In this document: positions 29,035 through 41,640 of the stretch, piece after piece
Layout: every line of letters starts with the position of its first letter
Position numbering within the stretch: the first letter of the stretch is position 1
Source of the DNA: Berghia stephanieae
Lineage: Eukaryota; Mollusca; Gastropoda; Nudibranchia; Aeolidiidae
Direction: 5' to 3'
DNA length: 64,000 nucleotides
Assembly: GCA_034508935.3 (NCBI GenBank)
Contig: CM067454.1
Location: forward strand, 34,894,541 to 34,958,540
Program-made: the position numbers and the translations under genes
The notes under the pieces: model-generated
The model's database searches: none
The model's input: the letters and a program-made list of their open reading frames with translations, nothing else
What the model was told of the DNA's origin: nothing

Positions 29035-29289
29035 CGGCCATACTCTGGAAAGACACAGTATTTAAAAATTTGGCCAGAAAACTCATCCTTCAAATATTGA
29101 TCGATGTAAATGACCCTCATCTTGGAAAAAATATAAAAAACTCTCAAAAATGGGACTTCAAGGAAGACTTCATGGGAGTCTCAGGTTTGAGAGCTTTTGC
29201 CAAGGGGAGGGTCATTTAAATCGACTGATGTTTGAAGGACGAGTTTTCTGGCCAAATTTATAAATACATTTCTTTCCAGGGTGTGACAG
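29035..29289. mobile_element. TTAA-flanked foldback MITE, copy 2
   Basis: TTAA at 29031-29034 and 29290-29293. The ends CGGCCATACTCTGG and CCAGGGTGTGACAG are inverted, and the arms share TTTGGCCAGAAAACTC and mirror each other over about 100 bp. Confidence 0.8.
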
Positions 29290-29334
29290 TTAAATGGTTA
29301 AACAGTAATAATAATGTTTACAGAGACCTAAAAT

Positions 29335-29418
29335 TTTCGGACACTGATAATGATTTTTTGTCACTGAAAATGATTTTTAGTCGCTGAAAATGATTTTTAG
29401 TCGCTGAAAATATTTTAA
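29335..29418 (+). repeat. 21-bp tandem repeat, about four units
   Basis: CACTGAAAATGATTTTTAGT-like units. Confidence 0.7.
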
Positions 29419-29529
29419 ATCGCAATTTTAGACTTACCCTCTGTAGGCATCAGGTTTTGGTTTGTGACTTGATGTGCATTTCATTGTGGTTGGAAAGGAT
29501 TATTTTCTATCTTGTTTTCTCAGGATGTT

Positions 29530-29560
29530 TTCTTTTTTTTTTTTTTTTTTTTTTTTTTTT
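29530..29560. repeat. Oligo-dT run
   Basis: About 29 T in a row. Confidence 0.9.
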
Positions 29561-29667
29561 CGTATTTCAAAAGAAATATAAATCTATAATTTCGTTTTTA
29601 GAGCTGTTTTTGTGCATTGAAGGTAGCATTAAAAAATCTCCTCCAATATATCTAGTAGTACATTGTT

Positions 29668-29687
29668 TTTATTATTATTATTATTAA

Positions 29688-29745
<58 letters not shown>

Positions 29746-29774
29746 GTTATTGTTATTGTTATTATTATTAATGC

Positions 29775-29856
<82 letters not shown>

Positions 29857-29882
29857 GTTATTAATGTTATTATTATTATTAT
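29668..29882. repeat. (TTA)n microsatellite
   Basis: More than 200 bp with a few GTTATT interruptions. Confidence 0.95.
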
Positions 29883-30504
29883 CTCTTTACTCTCTCAAGT
29901 TCATATGAATGGAAAATGGAACAAATTCAACTTATCATGAGAATGGTAATTAGCTGACAATATCATAAAAAGTTACTTTTATTTTTCTTTATATCCCTAT
30001 AGTGGATTACTTAAATATCATTTCTCTTTGACGATAGTATTTTTTATTACATTTTTAAAACATGCTGTTTGAATCTACTTGCTTTCAAGTTGATATCAAG
30101 CTCTTTTGCCTTCAACCTCCCTGCAATGCTAAAAAAAAAAAATGAGCACGTAATTTATAGTGGTTTATATTTGCCGCTGTTTCCAATAGAGGAAATTTCA
30201 AAAAGATATGTTCGTGTTTTGTGGAGAGGCCTCACATTGCTAATCCTTTATTGACAGTATTTCTGTCCACAAATCTAGACATAGATCCCTGCAGCTATTT
30301 TAACATATCATTATTTAGTTTGTTTAGCTCGAATTTTGCATGGTATAAAGTTCACCACAAAGTTTAGCACACACAAAAAAAGAGTTCTTATGATCAAATG
30401 GAGTCATTAAGTCAAGTTTTGATTTGAGACTAAAAATTTTTCCCCACTATTTACTTTTGCCTTCCTAATTTATTTTCTTAATAGAATTTTTTTTTTTTTG
30501 ATAG

Positions 30505-30790
30505 AATGACTGCTGCTGTACGCTGAAAACAAAACAAAACAAAACTAAAAACAACAACGCGTTTTTTTTTTAAATGTTGCCAGAAAACATGCCTTTCAAA
30601 TATCGGTTGATTAAAACTACCCTCCCTTTGTTAAAAATTCTCAAATCTAGGACTTGATTGAAGTCCCAGGTTTGAAAGCTTTTGACAAGGAGAGGGTCAT
30701 TTTGATTGATCGATTTTGAAGGACGAGTCTTCTCTCCAAAATTTTTAAACCTTTGTTTTTGTTGTTGTTGTTTACAGAGTACGGCAGTGA
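30505..30790. mobile_element. TTAA-type foldback MITE family, copy 3 (altered ends)
   Basis: Arms CCTTTCAAATATCGGTTGAT and GATTGATCGATTTTGAAGGA around a short centre; right end AGAGTACGGCAGTG. The left end is filled with AAAACAAAAC simple sequence and no TTAA pair is visible. Confidence 0.65.
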
Positions 30791-31317
30791 TGTTTGTTTA
30801 TTTTTCTCCATTAGTTTTGATGTTTTGTTGTTTTGTTATGTTTCAATTGTTTGAATTAGTTTAGATTTAATCACCTAAATCCTTAGTATTTCATGTCTCC
30901 AAGTATTTCCGACATATAATCTCGCTTTCAACGATTGATTACTTTGTTCTTTTTCTAGAAGTGAGTTTTCAATTGTGAAAATGTTTATTGCCTATTTTGA
31001 TTATCATTTTTGTAGATCTGATGCACGAAAAAAAACATAATATACGCATAAAATACGAATTCATGGTATTGATGTTGTGGTTTGGGTTTGTTTTGTTTTG
31101 TTTTGGGAGGGGGTTTGTTGTATTTTTTCTTTGTTTTTTTTTTTGTTTTTTTGTTTATTTGTTTGGGGTTTTTTTGTCTTGCTTTTTGTTTTTTCAAAGT
31201 CATTTCTTATTTATTGATATTTTTTTTTAATTTGCTCAATTATATTGTTTAAAACCTTTTAGAATTCCTGTAGTTGTGTAATTTTTATATAACTCAAGTA
31301 TACACTGTAACGCAAAA

Positions 31318-31535
31318 TGACTGATACAGTTTGTAACACACCAGTTTGTAACACATTGGTTTGTACCACACAAGTTTGTAACACGCCAGTTTGTAACATA
31401 TTGGTTTGTACAACACAAGTTTGTAACACATTGGTTTGTAACACACAAGTTTATAACACAACAATTTGTATCATACCAGTTTGTAACACACCAGGCTGTA
31501 ACACGCCAGTTTGTAACACACCGGTTTCTAAGAAA
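31318..31535 (+). repeat. 15-bp minisatellite
   Basis: About 14 units of TTTGTAACACACCAG and variants (ACATTGG, ACACAAG). Its length divisible by three makes several frames appear open. Confidence 0.9.
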
Positions 31536-31574
31536 TGTAAGAAAATTAATTGGTGGCTACTCCTGCCATCTGGT

Positions 31575-32626
<1,052 letters not shown>

Positions 32627-32981
32627 TCATGATTCATTTACTTTGACGCCTGGGTTCACAGTTTTGACCTCTTCATTACTTAAAGCTTTAAAAAAAAAAA
32701 AGAATTATAACGCTAATTGTTACCCATTGCTTGTTGATCTGATCTGTTCGTAACATTTTTATAAAAGGAAAGACAGATCAGACAGTGGAGCACAGAGGTA
32801 TGCACAGCTGACTATTATACACACAACAAAAACAAAAAAAAGGTATTTTTACTCATAACAAGAGTGAAGCTCTTCTGGAATTCAGGGTGTATTTGTTTAT
32901 GTGAAATTGATAAAGGCTAATGAATGCACTGTACTTAAATGTTGCTTGTGTGAACTTATTATGTACTTATTACACAACACT

Positions 32982-33246
32982 GCCATAGTACTCTTGAAAA
33001 AAAAAATAACAAGAAAACACTGTATTTAAAATTTTGGCCAGAAAACTCGTCCTTCTAATATTGATCGATTAAAATGACCCTCATCAAGATCGGAATAAAA
33101 ATCTCTCAAATCTGGGACTCTGGAAAAGTCCCAGGTTTGAGAGGTTTTTTTTTGCCAAGATGAGGGTCATTTAAATCGATCGATATTGAAGGACGAGATA
33201 TCTGGCCAAAATTTTATTGACATATTTTACCAGAGTACGGCAGTGT
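32982..33246. mobile_element. Foldback MITE of the TTAA-type family, copy 4
   Basis: The ends CACTGCCATAGTACTCT and AGAGTACGGCAGTG are inverted. The arms carry TTTGGCCAGAAAACTCGTCC and TGAAGGACGAGATATCTGGC. The flanks are AC/GT rather than TTAA. Confidence 0.7.
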
Positions 33247-33479
33247 ACTTTACATAATGAACTGAAACACTTTTTAAAATATATAATAATTAAGTATAAT
33301 AATTTATAATACACTTTTATGCATTGTTCAGCTTCGGATTTTTTAAAATGATTTTTGTTATGAGAATATTTACATATGATTTACATTTTTGTTTTACTGT
33401 ATTTACATACGGTGTGCTGTGTCATAGTTATTCTTTTAGTTTTGCATTTGGATGTTGATTTGCTTTGTTTTTTGTTGTC

Positions 33480-33740
33480 TTATTCTTTGGGGAGGGGGGG
33501 GGGTTGTCTCTTTTTTTTGTCTTATTTTTTTCTTTTGTCATTCACTCTTATTTCAGAGTATTCATTTGCCTGTCTTTGACTTTAAATTCTATGGTAAATC
33601 GTATATTTTTTAATTGTTTATTTGATTTATGTTTTTTTTGTTTTTGGTTTGATTTATTATTTGTTTTTTGGTTTTTTTTTAAAACTTCTTTTTGTTGTTG
33701 TTTTTTTTTTTTTTGGGGGGGGGGGGGTTGTTTTGGGTTT
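33480..33740 (+). repeat. T-run/G-run blocks
   Basis: G-runs of about ten at 33493-33503 and 33715-33727 in T-rich sequence. Confidence 0.8.
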
Positions 33741-34115
33741 TGTTTTTTGTTGTTTCTTTATAAAGGATTTTAAAGAAAAGATTGGTTGGATAATTTGGTG
33801 CAGAAATGTTTACTTTATGTTTAACAAAAAGACATTTTAAAACAATTATGCTTTTGCTTTAAAATCAGTTGAATGTGATATCTGACTTTGGTTTTTTTTT
33901 AACGATGTGATAATTTTCAGCTCTTTTATATTGATTGAATTTTTTATTTGACATTGCTATTCACCTGTTTATTTCGTTTTCAAACTTTTAAAAGCTACTC
34001 TTTGCAATATGGTGTTTGGTTTATTATTTGAAATTAATTCTGAATCTCTTGCGTGCAGTATTATTTGGGTTTGAAAGCATTAAAGTACGAATTGTATTCT
34101 TTAGTTATTTAAATG
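33741..34115. other. Intergenic sequence without recognised content
   Basis: AT-rich; nothing supported. Confidence 0.4.
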
Positions 34116-34116
34116 T

Positions 34117-34657
34117 TGTGATCCACCGTATTCTCCCATAGAGGGCAGGGAGGTAATTGCTGTGTCTTCTATCCCACTCTATGTTTTCCAATTGCTTTCT
34201 GTCTTCATCGTGGAATGAGATTACTTAGTTTTGTCCTGATCCTGGCCGTAGTCCTTAGCTGGGAGGGAAACAGTCGAATATATAGTTATAGTTTTGGGAG
34301 ATTATATTTTTTTTTCCTTGTAAATCTTCTCTGTTATGTAGTTTTTGTTTGTTTTGTTTTTATTTTATTTTTAACAAATGATTTGTAAACATTTGAGTGT
34401 ATTTCTGTTAGTGGGATATTGTGCTGATGTCTGAATGAGACTTTTAGGTGATCTCAAACTGAGTACACTGATTGTGTGCTCTTGGAATTTACACGTGTTT
34501 CCTATTTGAGCCATTCCCCATTGTCTTACTTTTTCCTCGTCCTTTTAATTGTACGTCTAAAATATTTAAACTATCCAATTTTCTTCCTTTTACTGGCACT
34601 GATATGACCTAAATGTGTTGCAAGCACCGTAAAACCCTTAAAAACAAACAAACAAAT
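34117..34657 (+). mobile_element. 520-bp repeat (family R), full-length copy
   Basis: CTCCCATAGAGGGCAGGGAG to CAAGCACCGTAAAACCCTTA with a (CAAA)n tail. Confidence 0.85.
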
Positions 34658-34659
34658 GT

Positions 34660-35330
34660 TGTGATCCACGTATTAATCCGGTATTAATAATAGTAGAAAT
34701 CGGTGGCCCCGAGCATAAACCTGATATAAACCACAATTTCTTGAGAAACGGGTCATTGTTGCAGTTATGGATGCTATGCATTTGGGTAAAAGACTCACAA
34801 TATCCACCAGCCATATGTACCAACACACCAAAACTATGTGTAACCTTAGACGTTTATAGTCAGATTAATACAATTTATTGAGAAACACTTTTTTTTCTCT
34901 CTTTTTTTTAAAAATATTCTACGAATTTGAAATTCTCTAGGATTGTTATGTTGGTTTTGTTCTTCATTTGCTTTTCTTTCTTTTTTTATTTTTCTTTATA
35001 TGTCTCTACTTGTAATGCTTTTTTACCGGATGAATTGAATTCATCGTCATCATTTGTAAATAGTGTTTGCTTTTTTATATCTACCCGCCTTGGTCCGTGC
35101 AATTTCTCTAATTACATATTACTATGATTATCGCTTTAACTATGATAATTGGTATTATAATGACAATGCTTTTACACTGTATAGTTTAATTTATATACTT
35201 ATATGAACTTTTATTTAGTACTGCATTGATATGATTTATACTATTTTACATATCATGTATATTATACAATACTATATAACTCTACCTTAGAAGTTTGTCG
35301 TACTGGTATTTTGTACAAGGATGGTCCTAT
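34660..35330. other. Intergenic sequence without recognised content
   Basis: AT-rich; short frames have no recognisable domain. Confidence 0.4.
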
Positions 35331-35545
<215 letters not shown>

Positions 35546-35826
35546 TGTAACGCCAATATAAAAAAATTGTTTTGGGGTTTTTATTTGGGTTTTGTTTCCA
35601 GACACATTATTCGTTTGTTTTTTATCAACTCAAAATTGGATGCATTCGAACTTCATTGAGAATCTCACATAACAGAATTAGAATATACAGCATTTGGTAA
35701 TCCCACAACCTCTTCTCTGTGATTCGTGTTTGTCCTTGACCTCACTGGTTTGGGGACATGATTTGTTTTCTGTCATTTCCATATTTTTTTTGTCTTTTTT
35801 TTTTCTTTCTCTTTTTTAAAATGAAA

Positions 35827-35872
35827 TGTGACCTCCCATAGTGGGCAGGGAGGTACTTACTTTACAGGCCTT
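35827..35872 (+). mobile_element. Family R 5'-end scrap
   Basis: GTGACCTCCCATAGTGGGCA and GGGAGGTACTTAC only. Confidence 0.7.
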
Positions 35873-35944
35873 TAAAAGGACTTCGACACGTTTTTTACAA
35901 TTCTAAATTGGTATAGGGCCTTCCCATATTGAATGTTATGTTGA

Positions 35945-35973
35945 ATATTATTATTATTATATTATTATTATTA

Positions 35974-36021
<48 letters not shown>
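35945..36021. repeat. (TTA)n microsatellite
   Basis: About 75 bp, one interruption. Confidence 0.95.
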
Positions 36022-36061
36022 TCAGATAAAAGGGTTTAAGTGATTCATAGAATGTATAATA

Positions 36062-36253
36062 CAGTAGTCTCTGTATTCTAGCACGCCGAATTCAAGCACG
36101 CTTTGCAATACGGCACGCTGGAGTTTGGTGACCACATTTTGTCTTCATACGTACTAAGTTGTTACCTCCCTTGAGCATCGGATTTCAGCACACTCGGATT
36201 CTAGCACGCTTTGTGGCTTCTCCCGAGAATGTGCTAGAATCCAACGAGTACTG
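36062..36253. mobile_element. pogo/Tigger-like MITE, 192 bp
   Basis: Inverted ends CAGTAGTCTCTGTATTCTAG and (reversed) CAGTACTCGTTGGATTCTAG, each flanked by TA. TA target and CAGTA termini fit the pogo/Tc1-mariner superfamily. Internal TAGCACGC motifs repeat. Confidence 0.7.
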
Positions 36254-36309
36254 TATCATTAACACGGGTTACATTTTATTATATTTAGGACATAATTCAA
36301 AGGTGTGCA

Positions 36310-36555
36310 TATGTGACCTCTCGTCTCCAAACGGTATTAATTCGGGTTGATCAAGATGGTGAAAATTGAATTCATTGATAGCCAGAAATATCAGACTTGT
36401 GTTGAGTTTGTTATGCTTTATAGATGAGAATGAATATCATATTTGAGATTGCTAGATAGACAAATATTCATATATTTGACTAGTTTAATTTTAAATTGAC
36501 TTTTTAGCTTCTGGTTCATCCCGACATAATACCATTTTCAGATGATGGGTCACAT
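36310..36555. mobile_element. Family T inverted-repeat element, short (about 245 bp)
   Basis: The left GTGACCTCTCGTCTCCAAAC and right CATAATACCATTTTCAGATG ATGGGTCAC are inverted repeats of about 38 bp. No coding sequence inside. Confidence 0.65.
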
Positions 36556-36914
36556 TTTTTTGTTCATTCGTTTATTTATTTTTGGTTTTGTTAATGAGGT
36601 AGCTTGTAAATTCATGTTTTAGTTTCGCACCAGTAAAAAAAAAAAAGCGTGAATATCTACACAGCGTGTGTAACTGGTGTTTTACTTGTGTTGTTATTGA
36701 ATCGACATTTATCTTTAGATAGAGTAAATTTAAATACCTTTTTTTCCCCTGTGCATTACCAGTAGATTTTATTACTAGTGTGCTCTGAACATATGTCGTC
36801 GTGATTTCACGTATTATCGTAGCCACAAGATTCCCAAAACTGTCTTAACAGCAGAAAAAGTCTCGACACAGTGTGTAGTAATGAAGGATTATTTTCAATA
36901 CAGTCCAAAAATAG

Positions 36915-37292
36915 TTGCAGTTACAGCTTCCTGTATGACGATTGACGCGACTCTGTGTGGTGGGTTGGCATTGACGTATCTATTTGTTTTAAATGGTTGA
37001 GATAACTGCTATAGAATATTGTCGGGTTATTGGTTGCTCTGACATTTTCAGGGATGCTGTTCCATGTGTGAATGGTACTAGGAAAGAACGACTGTTTGTG
37101 CACATTGATTCTGGAATATGGCAGCAGATAAATATGGATTTGCTTTTCTTCCGCGATTCCCTGAAAGCGCCTGAACAACATATTGATCTTTTGCATTTAT
37201 CTCCTTTCAATTTCAATAAGTGGGGTCAGTTTAAATGCTCCATCATGTCTTTTACACTGTGTTGTCGGTTGTAGTCATTATATGTACTACAG
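36915..37292 (-). pseudogene. LINE reverse-transcriptase C-terminal fragment
   Basis: Minus strand reads RINVHKQSFFPSTIHTWNSI then PENVRATNNPTIFYSS, the usual SFFPRTI-x-WN-x-LP end of CR1/Jockey-type ORF2. In another frame just upstream lies LN-stop-PHLLKLKGDK, matching the LxWPxLxxRR motif, so it carries a frame change and a stop. Confidence 0.8.
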
Positions 37293-37327
37293 ACAAATCG
37301 ACAGGCCCTTCTTTTACATACTATCGT

Positions 37328-37720
37328 ATTCCCATAGTGGGCAGGGAGGCACTTACTGTCTTTTATCCCCCTATACCCGTTTTCAACAATGTTTCTTTGT
37401 CGTGGAATGAGATTACTCGGTTTTGTCCTGGCCCTAGCTGGGAGGGAAACAGTCAAATGTATCATTGATATGTTTTTCTTCTTGTAAATCATCTTTGTTA
37501 TGCATTGAATTATTTTCGTTTTACATACATGATTTGTAAACATTTGAGAGTGTTCCTCTTCGTGGGGACATGTGCTTGCGTCAGGATGAGACATTTAGAT
37601 GATCTCAAAGTACAACGATAGCATGCTCGTGGAATCTACATCTGTTCCCTATTTAAACTAATTCTCCTTTGTCTTACTTTTTCCGGGGTACTTTAATTGT
37701 AATTCTAGAACTTCTTACTT
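37328..37720 (+). mobile_element. 520-bp repeat (family R), 3'-truncated
   Basis: CCCATAGTGGGCAGGGAGGC to TTGTAATTCTAGAACTTCTT, cut by the next copy. Confidence 0.8.
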
Positions 37721-37721
37721 G

Positions 37722-38225
37722 CAGGGTGGGGTTCCTGATCTCCCATAGTGGGCAGGGATGTACATACTGTGTCTTCTATCCCCTTATATCTGTTTTCCAA
37801 TTTGCTTTTTGTCTTTGTCTGGGGATGAGATTACTTGGGTTTTGTCCTGGCTCTTGCCGGAGTCCTGGCTGGGAGGGAAACGGTCAAATGCTTAGTTATT
37901 GATATTGTTTTAGTTTTAGATGATATTTTTTTCCTTGTAAATCATCTCTCTGTTATGTATTATTATATTTGTTATTTTGAATGTATAATGTAAGCATTTG
38001 ATTGTATTCCTCTTTGTTGGATTTTGTGCTTGTGTCCAGATGAGACTTATAGGTGATCTCAAACTAAGTACATTGGTGGTATGCTCTTGGAATCTACATC
38101 TGATACCTATTTGTTCCCAGTTCCCCTATGTCTTACTTTTTTTTTGGGTCCTTTAATTGTAATTCTAGAACTTTTTACTTTCCCATTTTCTTCTTTTTTA
38201 CTGGCGCTGATATAACCTAAATAAA
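37722..38225 (+). mobile_element. 520-bp repeat (family R), second copy in tandem
   Basis: GGTGGGGTTCCTGATCTCCC to CTGGCGCTGATATAACCTAA. The last 30 bp and tail are missing. Confidence 0.85.
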
Positions 38226-38625
38226 CATACGTGCGTGGAATCAACGACGACATGTGGGTAACTTGTGATTTATTTTACACACCGTCATGTTTTCAATGTC
38301 GTTCACCCTATATATAATATATATCTTAAATTACACATTTACACACCATGTGCCCTTTCCCTCCTCTTATGTTTGTAATCGACCATCTGCAAGTACCTAA
38401 TGGGAAGAAAAGTGTGATGTTCAAAAACTGGTTCCTATTTACATAATGTAATTGGAAGGGTAAAACCACTCTTCCGGAGGGCTGAATACAGAGCTTGTGT
38501 AATTCATTTTCTGGTGTCAAGACTGTTGGCATCTTTTTTCTAATCTAAATATATGCTGTAAAAAAAACAGATTATCTATCCACGCTCTTGTCCATCCCAT
38601 AATCCTAAGAATCTGCCTATATGCA
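38226..38625. other. Intergenic sequence without recognised content
   Basis: AT-rich; nothing supported. Confidence 0.4.
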
Positions 38626-38627
38626 TC

Positions 38628-38923
38628 GTGCGGCTATGCGGTCTAGTGGTATGACACCCACTTTCGGATCGGAAGGTCCTGGGTTTGAGCCTCGCTCTGC
38701 GCTTTGTCGAGTCCTTGTAGAAGACTGTTTACTCACATTCTCTCACCGTACTCGGGTGTAAAATGAGTAACAGGCCGTTAACAGCGTTGTCTGTCTGAAA
38801 AATTGCAATATCGCCAAACAGGCATCATGTCTTATTCTATATACGTGTTGCTGTTGGTCAGGGACCCTTTGTAAAGCCATTTGAGCACATTTAGTGGATA
38901 TTCACTATATAAAAGCTCATGCT
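38628..38923 (+). mobile_element. tRNA-Pro-type CORE SINE (family A)
   Basis: Head GTGCGGCTATGCGGTCTAGT and GGGTTTGAGCC, middle ACTCGGGTGTAAAATGAGTA, end CACTATATAAAAGCTC. Confidence 0.88.
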
Positions 38924-39490
38924 CAAAGTCTATTGAAATGGTTATCCCACCTTTATGTAACCAATTCATTATTATTATTAGTACTCCGAAGAACTGGATA
39001 CATAATAAACACTTCTAATGATTTAGGAACCCAAAAAAAAATAAAAATAGAGTTTGACGTCACAACTTTTCTTCCCTATTGTTTTCATGTGTTCTGACCA
39101 TAGCCTTTTAACCCTAGTTTGCTGTGGTTCTCATCCTTGACCTTTGATCATGACATATAATTCAACCTCTCAGGATACCACCACCGTCACAAATGGATGT
39201 TGTAATGATTCCACTACTCCAAACGTCTTGACTACACAACACCTATAGGCCTCCATTCATCTCCCACTTTCCACCCCACCCCCTTTTATACTCGGTAATA
39301 TTAATATATCCCTCCTCATCCCCTAAGATGTTATTACATGTCTCTCTCTCTCTATCCATCTCTTTTCCCTCACTCTACCATCCTCCATCTCCTTATAGAC
39401 CACGAGGAGGAATATTTTGAATGACCCAGACTCGTTCATCGGGTCATATCTGAACATCTCAATACGTACCCAAAGATAAATGTATAGATA
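38924..39490. other. Intergenic sequence without recognised content
   Basis: Unique; a C/T-rich stretch at 39240-39400 has no recognised function. Confidence 0.4.
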
Positions 39491-39494
39491 GATA

Positions 39495-39735
39495 TATTGC
39501 AGTTTTAAACATTTTAGCCAGAAAACTCGTCCTTCAAATCAAATATCGATTGATTAAAGTGACCCTCATCTTGTTAAAAAACTCAAACCTGAGACTTTGA
39601 CTTTGAGAAAGACTTCAGGGAGTTGCAGATTTGAATTTGAGAGTTTTGGAAAAGACGAGGGTCATTTTAATTGATAAATATTTGAACGACAGCCAAAATG
39701 TCAGAAACAATTTTTTTAAATTTCAAAATACCACA
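39495..39735. mobile_element. Foldback MITE of the TTAA-type family, copy 5 (diverged)
   Basis: Left arm TAGCCAGAAAACTCGTCCTT; right arm with ATTGATAAATATTTGAACGA and GCCAAAATG. The ends are eroded. Confidence 0.6.
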
Positions 39736-40061
39736 GAATATAATACAGTAGAGTATTCAACGTAGAATAAAGTTATTGTTACTGATACTGATAGTGTCTT
39801 TCGTTACCAACTTGGATTTCATTACGCAATACTATTTATGGGGGAAGAAATTGCTACTATTTTTAGTCTGTTGTCTGAGAAAAGTTTATGATGAAATATC
39901 CTTCCTTCCATACTTATATGTCATGACACGCCACAATATTGTTTTTATATCAAGTTTGGCCTATGGTGACGATGGAATGTGTGGGATGATTAATATTAGG
40001 CATAATTATTATTATGAACCACTATTAATTTTATTATTGCTATGATTATGGTTTTTACATT

Positions 40062-40115
40062 TCATTTTATTATTATTATTATTATTGTTATTATTATTAT
40101 TATCATTATTATTAA
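40062..40115. repeat. (TTA)n microsatellite
   Basis: About 50 bp with GTTA and CATT interruptions. Confidence 0.9.
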
Positions 40116-40204
40116 AATAATTTTCAATCCATTGTGATATCAGAACGGTGTTATTTCTTCTTTCCTTTTTTATTCGGTAGTTTTGTCTTATACTACAAAA
40201 GTAT

Positions 40205-40372
40205 CTGGGTGGGGTCTTTGGCCTTCCATAGTGGGCAGGGGGTCACGCTTTGTCTTCTATCACCTATATCCATTTTCCGAATTTCTTTGACTTGTTGATG
40301 GAATAACTCAGTTTTGTCCTGGCTGAAGTCCTTGACCAGGAGGGAAACAGTCAAACATATAGTTATACATAA
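40205..40372 (+). mobile_element. Family R 5' third
   Basis: TGGGTGGGGTCTTTGGCCTT to GGGAAACAGTCAAACATATA. Confidence 0.75.
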
Positions 40373-40396
40373 CACCACAATTAATCTCCAATTCTG

Positions 40397-41437
40397 AGTG
40401 GGGTTCCTGACCTCCCATAGTGGGCAGGGAGGTACATACTGTGTCTTCTATCCCCTATAACTGTTTTCCAACTTGCTTTCTGTCTTTGTCTTGGAATGAG
40501 ATTATTTGATTTTGTCCTGGCCCTGGCCATTTCCTAGCTGGGAGGGAAACAGTCAAATGTGTTGGTTTTGGGAGATATTTTTTTCCCCTGTAAATCACCT
40601 CTGTTCTGCACTGAATTATTTTTCCTTTTACATATGATTTGTAAACAATTGAGTGTGTTCTTCGTGCACCTGTGCTTGTGTCTGGATGAGACATTTAGTG
40701 ATCTTGTATTATTTTTGTTTTTAAGGGTTTTACGGCGCTTGCAACACATTAAGGTCATATCAGCGCCAGTAAAAAGGAAGAAAATGGGAAAGTAAAAAGT
40801 TCTAGAAATACAATTAAAGCACCCAAGCAAAGGGAAGACAAAGGAGAATTGGTTCAAATAGGAAACAGATGTAGATTCCAAAAGCACACCATCAAAGTAC
40901 TTACTTTGAGATCACCTAAAAGTCTCATCCAGACACAAGCACAGGTCCCAACTAAGAGGAATACACTCAAATGTTTACAAATAATATATAATATGTATAC
41001 AAAATATAATACAGTGCAAAACAGAGAGATGATTTACAAGGAAAAAAATATCATCTCCCAAAACTAACTATACATTTGACTGTTTCAGGGTGTCCGGTCA
41101 GGGCCAGGACAAAACCAAGTAATCTCATTCCAAGACAAAGACAGAAAGCAAGTTGGAAAACATATATAGGGGGATAGAAGACACAGTAAGTACCTCCCTG
41201 CCCACTATGGGAGGCAGGAACCCCTCCCAGATTTAGTGATCTCAAACGAAGTACACTGATAGTGTGCTCTTGGAATCTACATCTATTCCATATTTGAACC
41301 AATTTCCCTTTGTCTTGCTTATTCTTGGGTGGTTTAATTGTAATTCTAAAACTGCTTACTACCCATTTTCTTCCTTTTTATTGGCGCTGATATGACCTAA
41401 ATGTGTTGCAAGCGCCGTAAAACCCTTAAAAACAATT
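40397..41437 (+). mobile_element. 520-bp repeat (family R) split by another family R copy
   Basis: The 5' part is 40397-40704 and the 3' part 41231-41437. They are separated by a reverse-oriented copy, and ATTTAGTGATCT is duplicated at the break. Confidence 0.88.
40705..41230 (-). mobile_element. 520-bp repeat (family R), inserted inside another copy, 12-bp target-site duplication
   Basis: 526 bp between ATTTAGTGATCT at 40693-40704 and at 41231-41242. On the minus strand it begins CTGGGAGGGGTTCCTGCC and ends GCCGTAAAACCCTTAAAAAC plus an A-rich tail, which defines the real ends of the family. Confidence 0.92.
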
Positions 41438-41640
41438 TCCATGTAACACATAACTCCATGCCTTTTGAAATTAAAACACATAACTCCATGCCTTTTTTAA
41501 TTAATCTCCATTTAACACATATACACTCCAGCACAGTTTCCTCAGACTAATTGTTACCCCAACAAGGTTCCTTGGACTAATTTTTACCCCAACATGGTTC
41601 TCTTCGAACTAATTTCACCCAGGCAACATAAAAATTAGAT
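41438..41640 (+). repeat. Degenerate CCATGCCTTTT tandem repeats
   Basis: Short repeats of ACACATAACTCCATGCCTTT, related to the 39-bp array at 42275-42630, then two TTACCCCAACA-type repeats. Confidence 0.6.
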
